A DNA stretch of 64,000 nt from Streptomyces venezuelae (GCF_008642355.1 NZ_CP029193.1:5294001-5358000), one strand, 5' to 3'. Shown: positions 1 through 8,655, numbered from the stretch's first letter. Notes: generated from the sequence alone by a model not told the origin. Made by a program: numbers and translations.

Positions 1-2
1 CC

Positions 3-1526
3 CGCCTGATGGACGGGCGCGGTAACGCCATGCTCGTGGGCGAGAGCATCTACCAGGCATGCAAGTTCTACGAGCTGTTCTGCAACGCGGGCTTCCGAGG
101 GAAGTGCGCCATCGTCACCAGTTACGCCCCGAGTCCCGGAGATATCTCCAAGGAGGACTCCGGCGCAGGCCAGACGGAGAAGCTGCGTCAGTACGACATC
201 TATCGAAGGATGCTCGCCGACCACTTCGGAGAGTCCGAAGACGCTGCCATGACGAGGGTTGACGAGTTCGAGAAAGAGGTCAAGCGACAGTTTGTCGAGG
301 AGCCTGGCCGGATGCGCCTGCTCATCGTGGTCGACAAGCTTCTGACCGGGTTCGATGCGCCGAGCGCCACGTACCTCTACATCGACAAGAAGATGAGCGA
401 TCACGGCCTGTTCCAGGCGATCTGCCGGGTCAACCGACTCGACGGAGACGACAAGGAGTTCGGCTGCATCGTCGACTACCGCGACCTGTTCAACTCCCTA
501 CAGGACGCCATCACCGACTACACGTCTGGTGCACTCGACGGGTACGAGCCACAGGACATCGAGGGCCTGCTGACTGACCGGATCGAGAAGGCGCGAGAGG
601 CTCTCGATGAGGCGCTGGAACGAATCCGCGCGCTCTGCGAGGTGGTTGCGCAGCCCCGGAACACGCTCCAGTACCAGCAGTACTTCTGTGCGGCCGATCC
701 CGGTAATGCCGAGCAGCTCAAGGCCAACGAGCCCAAGCGTGTCGAGCTCTACAAGGCCGTTGCCGCGGTCACGCGGGCCTTCGCCAACCTGGCCAACGAC
801 ATGGAAGCTGCCGGATACACCAGCCAGGAGGCAGAGGACATCCGCGCTGAGATCCGGCATTACACGGATGTCCGCGACGAGGTGAAGCTCGGAGCCGGCG
901 AGGACGTTGACTTCAAGCAGTACGAGGCCGGTATGCGGTTCCTTCTGGACACCTACATCCAGGCGGACGCGTCCGAGACCGTGTCCGACTTCGAGGACAC
1001 CGGCCTCGTTCAACTCATCGTCGAACTGGGTGCCGGGGCCCTCGACAAGCTGCCAAAGGGAATCAAGAGCAGCCCTGAGGCCGTCGCCGAGACGGTCGCC
1101 AACAACATGCGCAAGCTGATCATTGAAGAGCATGCGACGAACCCGAAGTACTTCGACAAGATGTCGGAGCTGCTCGACGCCATAATCGAGAAGCGGCGCC
1201 AGGGCGCGATCGAGTACCAGGACTACCTCGCCAAACTGTTGGAGACTGCCGCGCAGCTCGGTAGAGGAGAGTCCGACGAAACGTACAAGTACCCCGCCTG
1301 GGCCAACAACGGGGCGAAGCGGGCCTTGGTCGACTTTTTCCTCCCCGATGAGCGACTGGCTGTCGAGGTCGACACCGCGGTGCTCCACTCGAAGCCGCAT
1401 GCATGGGTGGGTAACCCGTTAAGGGAGCGGAAGGTTCGGAACGCGCTGAAGCGAGCGCTGCCCGACGATTTCGACCGGCTTGATGAGCTCCTTGAACTGG
1501 TGAAGGCAAGGCATGAATACCACTAG
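3..1526 (+). CDS. hsdR: Type I restriction endonuclease R subunit, C-terminal part (cut by window edge)
   Basis: This is the motor subunit of a type I restriction system, which translocates DNA with ATP and cuts it far from the recognition site. Only the C-terminal ~505 residues are visible. The reading frame is open to the left edge, so the Met at base 9 is probably internal and the N-terminal PD-(D/E)XK nuclease and first RecA lobe lie outside the window. The second helicase lobe is clear: motif V-like LLIVVDKLLTGFDAP (about residues 104-118 from base 9) and motif VI-like QAICRVNRLDG (136-146). A long helical C-terminal domain follows. The next gene overlaps the end by 14 bp, which suggests translational coupling. 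No hsdM or hsdS is visible, so they would have to lie upstream. Confidence 0.88.
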   Translation, partial: RLMDGRGNAMLVGESIYQACKFYELFCNAGFRGKCAIVTSYAPSPGDISKEDSGAGQTEKLRQYDIYRRMLADHFGESEDAAMTRVDEFEKEVKRQFVEEPGRMRLLIVVDKLLTGFDAPSATYLYIDKKMSDHGLFQAICRVNRLDGDDKEFGCIVDYRDLFNSLQDAITDYTSGALDGYEPQDIEGLLTDRIEKAREALDEALERIRALCEVVAQPRNTLQYQQYFCAADPGNAEQLKANEPKRVELYKAVAAVTRAFANLANDMEAAGYTSQEAEDIRAEIRHYTDVRDEVKLGAGEDVDFKQYEAGMRFLLDTYIQADASETVSDFEDTGLVQLIVELGAGALDKLPKGIKSSPEAVAETVANNMRKLIIEEHATNPKYFDKMSELLDAIIEKRRQGAIEYQDYLAKLLETAAQLGRGESDETYKYPAWANNGAKRALVDFFLPDERLAVEVDTAVLHSKPHAWVGNPLRERKVRNALKRALPDDFDRLDELLELVKARHEYH

Positions 1527-2241
1527 CGCCCGTTTCGCGGTCCGGGGCATTGACGTCCACGTGGTCTACAAGGACATCAAGAACCTGCACATCGGTGTGT
1601 ACCCCCCCATAGGGCGCGTTCGGGTGGCCGCGCCTCAGCAGCTGGATGACGATCAGGTCCGCCTGGCCGTCATCCAGCGGTTGCCGTGGATCAAGCGTCA
1701 GCAGGATCAACTGCGCTCGGCTGAGCGTCAGTCCGTGCGCGAGATGGTCAGCGGAGAGTCCCACTACGTGTGGGGTGTGCGACGACGCTTGAAGGTCATC
1801 GAGCGGCCCGGACGCCCGCATGTAGAACTCGACGGCGACCGAATGGTGCTCTACGTGCCGAGCGGGACGAGTGAGGAGCGCCGTCGCGACCTGCTCGACC
1901 GGTGGTGTCGTGAGCAACTCCGTCAGGCGATCCCTGCGCTCATCGAGCGCTGGGAGACCAAGCTCGGGGTTTCGGTGCCGTGGTGGGGTATCCGCCGGAT
2001 GAAGACCAAGTGGGGCTCCTGCAACCGAGAGACCCGCCGCCTGTGGTTCAACTCCGAACTGGCCAAGAAGCATCCAGAGTGCCTTGAGTACGTCGTCGTT
2101 CACGAGATGGTCCACTATCTCGAACGGGGACACGGCCAGCGCTTCGCCCAGCTGATGGATGGCTTCCTGCCGGACTGGCGTAGTCGCCGTGATCGCCTGA
2201 ATGACGCACCGCTCTCTGACGAGCTATGGACGGGGCGTTGA
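1513..2241 (+). CDS. YgjP-like zinc metallopeptidase (M48/SprT-type)
   Basis: A 242-residue protein of the YgjP/DUF45 metallopeptidase family. The zinc site is HEMVH at residues 197-201 with a further His at 207 (ERGHGQRF). Upstream is the family's KWGSC motif (about 163-167) in a region rich in basic and aromatic residues. The ATG overlaps the hsdR end by 14 bp, so the two genes are probably co-translated. YgjP-type proteins are often found in type I restriction operons, but their role there is not settled; a housekeeping or regulatory proteolysis role for the restriction complex is only inference. Length is typical of the family and all metal ligands are intact. Confidence 0.85.
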   Translation: MNTTSARFAVRGIDVHVVYKDIKNLHIGVYPPIGRVRVAAPQQLDDDQVRLAVIQRLPWIKRQQDQLRSAERQSVREMVSGESHYVWGVRRRLKVIERPGRPHVELDGDRMVLYVPSGTSEERRRDLLDRWCREQLRQAIPALIERWETKLGVSVPWWGIRRMKTKWGSCNRETRRLWFNSELAKKHPECLEYVVVHEMVHYLERGHGQRFAQLMDGFLPDWRSRRDRLNDAPLSDELWTGR

Positions 2242-2382
2242 ATGCAGCGAGGACTACTTGTGTCCGACGGGGCCTTCTCCACGGCAACAGCCCCATGTCT
2301 GCTCTGAAGCCCGTAGGGACAGTGGACGCATTTCCGTTGCTCGAAAATATCGAGTGACGTTTATCAGCTATGCGAGTTAAAG

Positions 2383-4443
2383 ATGGGGGAGGTGTTCAGC
2401 TTCCCCTCAGTCCCATTAGATGACGATGACGCGGAAGGTGCTGACCCCATGGCGAAGCTTCGGTTGACCGTAGGGCGGGGGCACGTCGAGGAGCTGGCAC
2501 GCCTGCGCCATCCCGTCGGAGCCGTCGAGGAGCTGATCTGGAACTCTCTCGACGCGGACGCCGAGACTGTCACCGTCGTGCTTGAGCGCAACGACTTCGG
2601 TGGAGTCGACCGGGTCGCCGTGATCGACGACGGCACTGGTATCGCGGCGGAGAAGTGCGGCGACTACTTCGAGCAGATCGGTACGTCCTGGAAGAAGCGC
2701 ACGCAGGTCAGCGAGGTCAAGAAGCGCGTGCTGCACGGGAAGAACGGGCGAGGCCGTGTCCGGGCCTTCGCGCTCGGCAGTGAGGTGCGCTGGACCAGCG
2801 TGAGCGGTACGCAGGGGATCCGCCGTCGTGTGGTCATCGAGTCCGACCGCAGCTCTATGGACGAGTTCGACGTCAGCGATCCCGAGCCGACGGCCGACGC
2901 AACGGGGACGGTCTTCGAGGCGTTCGGCGGTGAGGACCTCCAGAAGCTGACCGAGGACGCCGCCCGTACCGCGCTCACTGCCGCCTTCGCGCTCCACCTG
3001 GAGGCGTACCCGGACATCTGCATCACCTATGACGGGACGCGGCTGGACCCGGCTTCGGAGCAAGTGCACGTCGATACGTACGAGGTGGCGACTCCACCGG
3101 GCAGTTCTCACCCGCCGGCCCAGCTGAAGATCATCGAATGGTCGCGTCCGTACTCCCGGGCTCTGATCCTCTGCGACGGCCGAGGTATGTCCTTGGCGCA
3201 GCTGAAGCCGGAGATCCAGGCTCCCGGCTTCCACTTCACGGCGTACCTGTCCTGGTCGGGGTTCGAGGACGATTCGGTCGGCGACCTCGCCTTCGCCGAT
3301 TGGACACCGGAGGGGCCCGCTGCCGAGGTGCTGGCCGAAGCCCGGGAGCGTATGCGTGAGCACTTCCGCTCCCGCGCCGACGAACGTCGTCGTGAGCTCG
3401 TCGACTCGTGGCGTGCGGAGGGTTTCTACCCGTATACAGGTGAGCCCGCCAACGACCAGGAGCGTGCGGAGCGCGAGACCTTTGACGCCGTGGCGACCGC
3501 GGTCGTCCGGCACTTGCCGGCGAGCAAGAGGGCCCAGAAGGTGTCCTTCGCGCTTCTGCGCTCCGTCTTGACCCACGAACCGGGCGAAGTGCTGCGCATC
3601 GCCGAGGAGCTATTCGCGCTTTCCAAGCAGGAGCAGGCAGAACTCAGTCGGCTGCTGGATCGTACGCCGCTGTCCGCCCTGATCAAGGCGTCGACCGCGA
3701 CAACCGGACGCCTCGATTTCCTGTCTGCCCTGGAGCACCTCGTCTTCGACCCCGTGGCCAAGGGGCGGGTTAAGGAACGCACGGAGCTGCACCGGATCCT
3801 GGAGAACGAGTGCTGGATCTTCGGCGAGGAGTACGGACTGCACGTCAGCGACCGCAGTCTGACCGAGGTGCTGAGACAGCACTGTCGTCTTCTCGATCGG
3901 GACACACCCGCACCGGCCCCCGTTCTGAGGGAGGACGGGAGCCGGGGGATCGTCGACCTCATGCTGTCCCGTGCTGCCCGGCAGCGGAAAGGGGAGCGTC
4001 ACCACCTCGTGATCGAACTCAAGAGGTCGAGTGTTACCCTCGGCATGTCCGAGTTCACGCAGATCAACAGCTATGCGCAAGCGGTTATGAACGACGACCG
4101 GTTCCGGGACCCCAAGGTAACCTGGGACTTCTGGCTCGTCGGCAATGCCATGGACGACGGTCTTCGCCAACTCGCCCACCAGCAAGACCGGATGCCTGGA
4201 TGTGCTGTCAACCAGCCCACGTACCGGATCTGGGTACGGACCTGGGGCGAGATTATCGAGGACGCGCAGGAGCGGCTCCGCTTCTACAGCGAGCAGCTTG
4301 AGTACCAGTCGTCGACCGAGCACGCCATGGACTATCTGATCAGGGAACACACTGACACGGTCATGGATCTGGTGAGTGACGGTACGGTGCCCGCGGCCAG
4401 GGCGGGGGACAGCGGATCGATCGGAGCCGCCACCACCTCGTGA
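2383..4443 (+). CDS. GHKL ATPase fused to Shedu-like (DUF4263) nuclease, probable defence protein
   Basis: A 686-residue protein. The N-terminus is an Hsp90/histidine-kinase-type ATPase: N-box EELIWNSLDADA (49-60), G1 box IDDGTGI (81-87) and a glycine-rich lid GKNGRGR (119-125). The C-terminal third (about 465-560) resembles the DUF4263 nuclease core of Shedu defence proteins: ENECWIFGEEYGL, then an acidic residue in GIVDLML (about 521-527), then HLVIELKRSS (about 541-550), giving the D...ExK pattern of PD-(D/E)XK nucleases. An internal ATG at base 2449 is a possible alternative start. It lies 141 bp after the metallopeptidase gene in the same island. Function as an anti-phage effector is inferred from domains and neighbourhood. 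The ATPase could instead resemble MORC or MutL-type clamps. Confidence 0.75.
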   Translation: MGEVFSFPSVPLDDDDAEGADPMAKLRLTVGRGHVEELARLRHPVGAVEELIWNSLDADAETVTVVLERNDFGGVDRVAVIDDGTGIAAEKCGDYFEQIGTSWKKRTQVSEVKKRVLHGKNGRGRVRAFALGSEVRWTSVSGTQGIRRRVVIESDRSSMDEFDVSDPEPTADATGTVFEAFGGEDLQKLTEDAARTALTAAFALHLEAYPDICITYDGTRLDPASEQVHVDTYEVATPPGSSHPPAQLKIIEWSRPYSRALILCDGRGMSLAQLKPEIQAPGFHFTAYLSWSGFEDDSVGDLAFADWTPEGPAAEVLAEARERMREHFRSRADERRRELVDSWRAEGFYPYTGEPANDQERAERETFDAVATAVVRHLPASKRAQKVSFALLRSVLTHEPGEVLRIAEELFALSKQEQAELSRLLDRTPLSALIKASTATTGRLDFLSALEHLVFDPVAKGRVKERTELHRILENECWIFGEEYGLHVSDRSLTEVLRQHCRLLDRDTPAPAPVLREDGSRGIVDLMLSRAARQRKGERHHLVIELKRSSVTLGMSEFTQINSYAQAVMNDDRFRDPKVTWDFWLVGNAMDDGLRQLAHQQDRMPGCAVNQPTYRIWVRTWGEIIEDAQERLRFYSEQLEYQSSTEHAMDYLIREHTDTVMDLVSDGTVPAARAGDSGSIGAATTS

Positions 4444-4566
4444 GGCCCCATCCCTACGACGGTGAAGGGCAACGGTGGAAGGGCATGGGCAAGGAGCAAC
4501 GGCGTCAGAAACTGGACGTGAGCCTGGACTCCTGACGAGAGGGCCGCCCCCGCGGCCCCGAGGAAG

Positions 4567-4687
4567 GCAGCGGCGAAGAGCAAGTACGCGAGTCGAGCCT
4601 CGTCAGTCGTCTACATCAAGAACGGCCGATAGGCCGCTTCCTGGTTGGACCACTTCGCGGCTTCGCGTACTTGCTCTTCGCCGCTGC
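4567..4687. repeat. 24-bp perfect inverted repeat with 73-bp spacer
   Basis: The arms at 4567-4590 and 4664-4687 are exact reverse complements. The spacer is too long for a simple terminator. Its inner part includes a further TCGCGTACTTG-type unit that recurs at 4718-4728. Confidence 0.8.
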
Positions 4688-4859
4688 ACAGGCTTACGGC
4701 TTCGCCGCTGGACGCAATCGCGTACTTGCGTAAGTCGTCTTGCTCGTTCGGGGAGCCGCTGCCTTTGTCAGGCGGGCTTCGAGGCTTCGGGCTTTCGTAG
4801 TCCCCCAGTGGCCTGCGTGCTGGTCGGCCACAGGCCGCCAGTGTCCAGATGTCCTGACG

Positions 4860-4873
4860 TACTTACGTAAGTA
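4860..4873. repeat. 14-bp palindrome TACTTACGTAAGTA
   Basis: A perfect palindrome with an ACGT core, sharing the CGTACTT word with three upstream positions. It could be a protein-binding site; no gene start lies immediately downstream on the plus strand. Confidence 0.6.
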
Positions 4874-4961
4874 GAAGGAGGAGCGAGGCTTGCCGAGCGG
4901 AGCGAGGTAGCTGGTGGTGGTGACACTTCCTGTAAGGGGGCTGCATCACCACCACCACAGA

Positions 4962-5996
4962 TCAGGCGGGCTCGGAGCGCCTCAGGGTCCAGCGCCCACC
5001 GACGTACTCCAGGGCATCCCTGAGCTTGGGGCGAATGGTCTCCACGCTCTTGCCGACCGTCGGGGCGTACCGCTGGGCGAGCGGCCTGTAGTTCGTCTCC
5101 TCCGGCTGCTCCTCGATGATCCGCGCTGCGAGCACTTCGTCCCAGGGCTTCGCCTTCGGCATGTCGACGGCCTTAATCTGGGGCCTCGCCCGCTTCCAGA
5201 CAGGGACCTCGCTGGTCGCGCTGGCCCGGTACACGGTGACGTCGAGGTTGAGGTCTTCTCGGGCGCGATTCATCTTGACTTCGATGCGCCGCCCGCGCTT
5301 GCCGGAGTTCCTCAAGGTGATGATGCCGCGAGCGCCGGCCGCGATCGCCCGTCCGCCGATGGGAGAGGACGCGACGCTCATTCCCTCCGCCGTTCCCTTC
5401 GGGGTGTGCGTCACCACCAGCACGGGGATGCCCATGTCCGTGATCGGACGCAAGCTGTGCCCGAACCGTTGCGCTGTCACCGGGGACGAGATGTCCTCAC
5501 CCGGTGCGAGCGCGCCGAGCATGTTGTCCAGGACGAACAGGCCCGGCCTGATGTCCGCGAGGTCTTCGTAGATGCCCTTCCAGTAGCCGGAGTCCCGCGC
5601 GTCCCGGACGGGGAAGATGGTCACAGAGTCGTCCGGTACGGCACCGTCCAGCCGCTCCTTCAATTCCTCCGCCGCGCCGTCGTCGGTCAGGCCGTAGACG
5701 ATGTGGTCGATTCTTCGATGTACCGGCAGGCCGAGGAACGTCGGCTCGCCGTTGAGCAGGGCTATGCCCATGCCCGCGCTGAGCAGTGTCTTGCCCGCCT
5801 TGGGCTCGCCCGCCAGCAATGTTGTCCGGGTGGTGAGGAGGTCGCCGATCAGGAACGCGTCTTCGTACGGGACCCGCTCGATTTCGTGGAGCTGCCGCCC
5901 CTTGTCCTTGGTGGCTCCCACCGTGCGTGGCCGTCCTTCCTTTGAGCGGAGCGGCACAGGTATGCGCCGCTGTCTCCCGCCGGATGGCGGGATCAT
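4962..5996 (-). CDS. RecA/DnaB-like AAA ATPase of a mobile element (RepA-like)
   Basis: A 344-residue AAA_25/RepA-type ATPase. Walker A is GEPKAGKT (residues 63-70 from the chosen start), Walker B-like GLFVLDN follows around 140-150, and a VVTHTPKG segment corresponds to the sensor strand. The C-terminus looks like a small DNA-binding tail (YRPLAQRYAPTVGKSVETIR). I chose the ATG at 5996 rather than the longer frame because GGAGG lies 4 bases upstream. Proteins like this work as hexameric helicases or replication initiators in plasmids and integrative elements. It is downstream of the excisionase gene by 41 bp on the same strand, near the integrase, so it most likely belongs to the integrated element. 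Confidence 0.8.
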   Translation of the reverse strand: MIPPSGGRQRRIPVPLRSKEGRPRTVGATKDKGRQLHEIERVPYEDAFLIGDLLTTRTTLLAGEPKAGKTLLSAGMGIALLNGEPTFLGLPVHRRIDHIVYGLTDDGAAEELKERLDGAVPDDSVTIFPVRDARDSGYWKGIYEDLADIRPGLFVLDNMLGALAPGEDISSPVTAQRFGHSLRPITDMGIPVLVVTHTPKGTAEGMSVASSPIGGRAIAAGARGIITLRNSGKRGRRIEVKMNRAREDLNLDVTVYRASATSEVPVWKRARPQIKAVDMPKAKPWDEVLAARIIEEQPEETNYRPLAQRYAPTVGKSVETIRPKLRDALEYVGGRWTLRRSEPA

Positions 5997-6037
5997 GTGA
6001 CCTCCATTCGGTCGGGTACGGATGAGAGGTCCGCAGG

Positions 6038-6220
6038 TCAGGCGGAGGCCGGGCATCCCCGGTCGAGCCAGCGGTCGACTTCGGACATGCGGAAGCGCAG
6101 GCTGCCGCCGACCTTCCGGGACGGGAGGCCGAGTATCCGGTGGTTGTTGTAGATCCAGGCGGGCTTCTTGCCCAGGTACTCAGCCAGTTCGTCAACGGTC
6201 ATCAGGCGGTTGTCGTGCAA
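6038..6220 (-). CDS. Excisionase-like helix-turn-helix protein (AlpA/MerR-type)
   Basis: A short DNA-binding protein with the layout of excisionases: MTVDELAEYLG, then KKPAWIYNNH, then LPSRKVGGSLRFRMSEVDRW. I chose the TTG at 6220 because AAGGAG lies 8 bases upstream (6229-6234) and it gives a 60-residue protein, the usual size for the family. An ATG at 6202 is also possible, and an in-frame ATG at 6253 would give a longer N-terminus. It would direct the integrase towards excision and may repress its own operon. It is co-oriented with the ATPase gene and divergent from the gene at 6321. Confidence 0.78.
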   Translation of the reverse strand: MHDNRLMTVDELAEYLGKKPAWIYNNHRILGLPSRKVGGSLRFRMSEVDRWLDRGCPASA

Positions 6221-6320
6221 AGGCGGATCTCCTTCGGTTCGTCGTACCGGCATCATCCTGAGCAATGCATCTGGTTCTGTCAAAGCTGGATGTGTCACCT
6301 CTAGACTTGACTGGGGCTGA

Positions 6321-6908
6321 ATGGGTTCGTACGTTCCTCGCATGGAGATCACACGTAGCCCTGACGGTCCGCCGTCGCGTGCGGGCATCGAGATTCACCG
6401 GCGTATCGGCTCATGGAAGGTGACGATGTGGCGGCCAGCCGACTCCGTGGGCGGTGGGCCGCAGGAGATTCGGATCGAGCCTCACGAAGACGGCGACCCG
6501 CAGGAGATCGCCCGCGGCCTGTCCAGCACGGTGCTCCGGCAGATCGACACCAGATCGTTCGTGGAGATGCTCGACGCAGCTCCGACCGGTATTGACCAGG
6601 CCGTGGAGGAGGAAGCAGGACTCCTGCGTGGGTGGCTCGCCGACGCGCCCAGAGGGGTCACCGATAGGTACCTGGCCATGCTCTCGGCGGTCTATGTGCG
6701 GGTCGTCGAGATCGGTGAGCGGGCCCCGATCCAGGCGCTTGAGGAGATTACGAACATCAAGCAGGCCACGCTCAAGGGGCACCTGCGCGCTGCACGGAAA
6801 CGCGGCTTCCTGACCAAGGTCGAGGGCAAGGCGGGCGGACAGCTGACGGAGAAGGCCGACGAGGTGCTCAGGGGGATGAAGAGTGGCGCAGGTACTGAAG
6901 AAGTGTGA
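6321..6908 (+). CDS. Hypothetical protein with probable winged-helix C-terminus
   Basis: A 195-residue protein I do not recognise by name. The C-terminal half looks like a winged helix-turn-helix: VVEIGERAPIQALEEITNIK, then TLKGHLRAARKRGFL, then a basic wing GKAGGQLTEKADEVL. The N-terminal half is acidic and without a clear motif. Its end overlaps the integrase start by 26 bp, so the two are probably translated together. Position and fold suggest a regulator of the mobile element. An alternative start is the ATG at 6342. Confidence 0.7.
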   Translation: MGSYVPRMEITRSPDGPPSRAGIEIHRRIGSWKVTMWRPADSVGGGPQEIRIEPHEDGDPQEIARGLSSTVLRQIDTRSFVEMLDAAPTGIDQAVEEEAGLLRGWLADAPRGVTDRYLAMLSAVYVRVVEIGERAPIQALEEITNIKQATLKGHLRAARKRGFLTKVEGKAGGQLTEKADEVLRGMKSGAGTEEV

Positions 6909-8061
6909 CTGCCGGAACAAGACCCGGTGCGCGCACCTGTGGACAGTCCGGTACCGCGAGCCCGGTGGGCGGACGGGGCGTCAGCGGGAGAAGTCGTTCC
7001 CCACGAAGCGGGAGGCCGAGAGCTTCGGCGTCAAGGCGGAGAACGACAAGCGGGCCGGGGTCTACATCGACCACCAGCTCGGGCAGATCTCCATGCGCAA
7101 GTGGGCGGAAGAGTGGCTCGCGCAGCACCAGGTGAACGAGTCGACCCGACGGAACTACCAGGGCTTCATCTCGAACCACCTGGTTCCCGCGCTCGGTGCC
7201 CGCACCCTCGCCAGCGTCACCATCCCGGATGTGAAGAAGCTTCAGACGGCCATGGTGAACGGCGGATTGGCGGCATCGACAGTCAATGACCGCATGAACA
7301 TCCTGCGCGCCATGATGGCGACCGCCGTCAAGGAACGGCGCATATACGAGAGCCCGTGCGACGGGGTGCCCCCGATCAAGATGGCAGGCGCTGCCGTCGA
7401 CCCGGACGAGATACCGACGCTCACGGAGGTGTACGCCATCGCCGCCGCCATGTCCGATCAATACCGGCTCACGGTGTGGCTCCAGGCGGGTGCTGGGCTG
7501 CGTATCAGTGAGGCTCTGGGGCTGACCTCCGACTGTCAGCGGGAAGGCTTCCTGCGGCTGCGTAGGCAGATCAGCGCCAAGGCGAACCAGGGTGACTGCG
7601 TGACGCGGTTTGTGCCGCTCAAGCACCGCACGGCGGACGAGTACCGGGACGTGCCCACGCCGACGTTCCTTGACCGGGAGATCGGTAACCACCTGAAGCG
7701 CTGGGGCACGGTCGAGGTCGACGGCGTAGAGGCGTTGTTCGCGCCGCGTGAGCGGGGCAAGGGGAAGATGCCCACGGCGTCGACGTACGGCTATCACTGG
7801 CGGAAGGCGTGCGCGGCGGCGGGCGTAGTCACCCCGGACAAGAAGCCGAAGTACACCCCGCACTCCCTGCGCCACTTCTTCGCCTCGGCCGCGCTCGCGA
7901 ACAGCGTTCCGATCCACGAAGTGAGCCGCTGGCTCGGTCACCGGAACATCAAGACGACCGTCGACACGTACGGGCACCTGGTGCCGGAGGCGTGGGACCG
8001 GTGCCGGGACGGGATGCAGCAGGCGCTTCGGCCGTCGCCGGTACTCGCCGTGGCGGCGTGA
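6883..8061 (+). CDS. int: Tyrosine site-specific integrase
   Basis: A 392-residue tyrosine recombinase that catalyses integration and excision. It has a C/H-rich N-terminus (CDCRNKTRCAH), a core-binding SAM-like domain (about 65-155) and a catalytic domain (about 170-380). The catalytic residues are Arg207 (GAGLRISEAL), His327-Arg330 (HSLRH), His353 (LGHRN) and nucleophile Tyr363 (VDTYGH). The set is complete, so the enzyme should be active. It follows the gene at 6321 with overlap, and an excisionase lies upstream on the other strand. No tRNA gene or clear attachment core is visible within 300 bp downstream, so the att site is not assigned. Confidence 0.95.
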   Translation: MAQVLKKCDCRNKTRCAHLWTVRYREPGGRTGRQREKSFPTKREAESFGVKAENDKRAGVYIDHQLGQISMRKWAEEWLAQHQVNESTRRNYQGFISNHLVPALGARTLASVTIPDVKKLQTAMVNGGLAASTVNDRMNILRAMMATAVKERRIYESPCDGVPPIKMAGAAVDPDEIPTLTEVYAIAAAMSDQYRLTVWLQAGAGLRISEALGLTSDCQREGFLRLRRQISAKANQGDCVTRFVPLKHRTADEYRDVPTPTFLDREIGNHLKRWGTVEVDGVEALFAPRERGKGKMPTASTYGYHWRKACAAAGVVTPDKKPKYTPHSLRHFFASAALANSVPIHEVSRWLGHRNIKTTVDTYGHLVPEAWDRCRDGMQQALRPSPVLAVAA

Positions 8062-8370
8062 CGTGCTGACTCGACGACACGGTGCTGACCCTGCACCCCT
8101 CGAAGGGGCGGAAAGCCTTGGGAACACTGGGAAGAAAGGGGTTCCATGAACGTTCCGCTTCAATGTGTAGCGGCTGATCCAGCACCACGTCGCTGATCTG
8201 GCGAACGTGCAGGTCAGGTGGGGTCCGGCTCTTCGGGGTCGGGCCCTTGGTTTTTTTCCCGTGCTGGGATGGGGGTGCCCGTGCCGGGATTTGTGTGAGC
8301 GGGGCGCCGACCGAGCTGTGACGGTAGTGCGGACGTGGCACTTTTCCTACTCGTTTGACACACTCGGGGT
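8062..8370. other. Intergenic region between integrase and toxin-antitoxin pair
   Basis: 309 bp without a gene. It holds a small hairpin (CCCCT at 8096-8100 with AGGGG at 8104-8108), the terminator at 8221-8257 and a short direct repeat (8258-8270 and 8278-8290). A TTGACA-like hexamer lies just before the antitoxin start. The attachment site may be here, but I cannot define it. Confidence 0.5.
8221..8257 (+). terminator. Probable rho-independent terminator
   Basis: GGGTCCG (8221-8227) pairs with CGGGCCC (8240-8246), with one G-U pair, and is followed by a T-rich tract ending in seven T residues (8251-8257). It would end integrase transcription before the toxin-antitoxin pair. A near copy of the hairpin occurs at about 9526-9552. 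Confidence 0.6.
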
Positions 8371-8655
8371 ATGGGTGAGACGACGTACAGCATCGGGGAA
8401 GGTCCGGCGACGCGGGTGAGCCTGTCGCTGCCCGAAGGGACCGCGGAGGCGATCCGGGCGCGGGTGGGGAAACGGGAGTTCTCCGCGTTCATCACCCAGG
8501 CGGTCGAGCGTGAGCTGCGCGGGCAGATCCTGGACGAGTACCTGGCGGACTACGAGAGCCGCAAGGGGCCGGTCTCCGAGCAGGCTCGGCAGGGGGCGCG
8601 GCAGGTCTTCGACGAAGTGTTCGCCGAGGAGGCGGAGTGGCCCGCCGCAGGCTGA
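8371..8655 (+). CDS. CopG/RHH-type antitoxin
   Basis: A 94-residue antitoxin partner of the PIN toxin that follows. The start region TRVSLSLPEGTAEAIRARVG fits a ribbon-helix-helix DNA-binding N-terminus, and FSAFITQAVERELRG is the second helix. The acidic C-terminus (EVFAEEAEWPAAG) would bind the toxin. The stop overlaps the toxin gene by 19 bp, the usual arrangement for such pairs. Autorepression is expected from the family. Confidence 0.82.
   Translation: MGETTYSIGEGPATRVSLSLPEGTAEAIRARVGKREFSAFITQAVERELRGQILDEYLADYESRKGPVSEQARQGARQVFDEVFAEEAEWPAAG

Larger units (their letters stand above)
4444..4961. other. 518-bp non-coding region with inverted and repeated motifs
   Basis: I see no convincing gene here. 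The stretch carries a 24-bp perfect inverted repeat (4567-4590 with 4664-4687) and the motif CGTACTT at 4666-4672, 4721-4727 and 4858-4864, with its complement AAGTACG at 4582-4588. It also has a repeated CTTCGCCGCTG and a 14-bp palindrome at 4860-4873. It sits directly downstream of the RecA-like ATPase gene on the other strand. A replication, transfer or recombination site of the mobile element is possible but unproven. Confidence 0.5.

Noticed and set aside
4913..5945. 343-codon plus-strand frame opposite the RecA-like ATPase
   Set aside because: It is antisense to a gene with Walker motifs and a good ribosome site, and has no recognisable domain.
8062..8370. tRNA gene or clear attachment core near the integrase
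   Set aside because: No cloverleaf or tRNA 3' end could be read on either strand. The att site was left unassigned.
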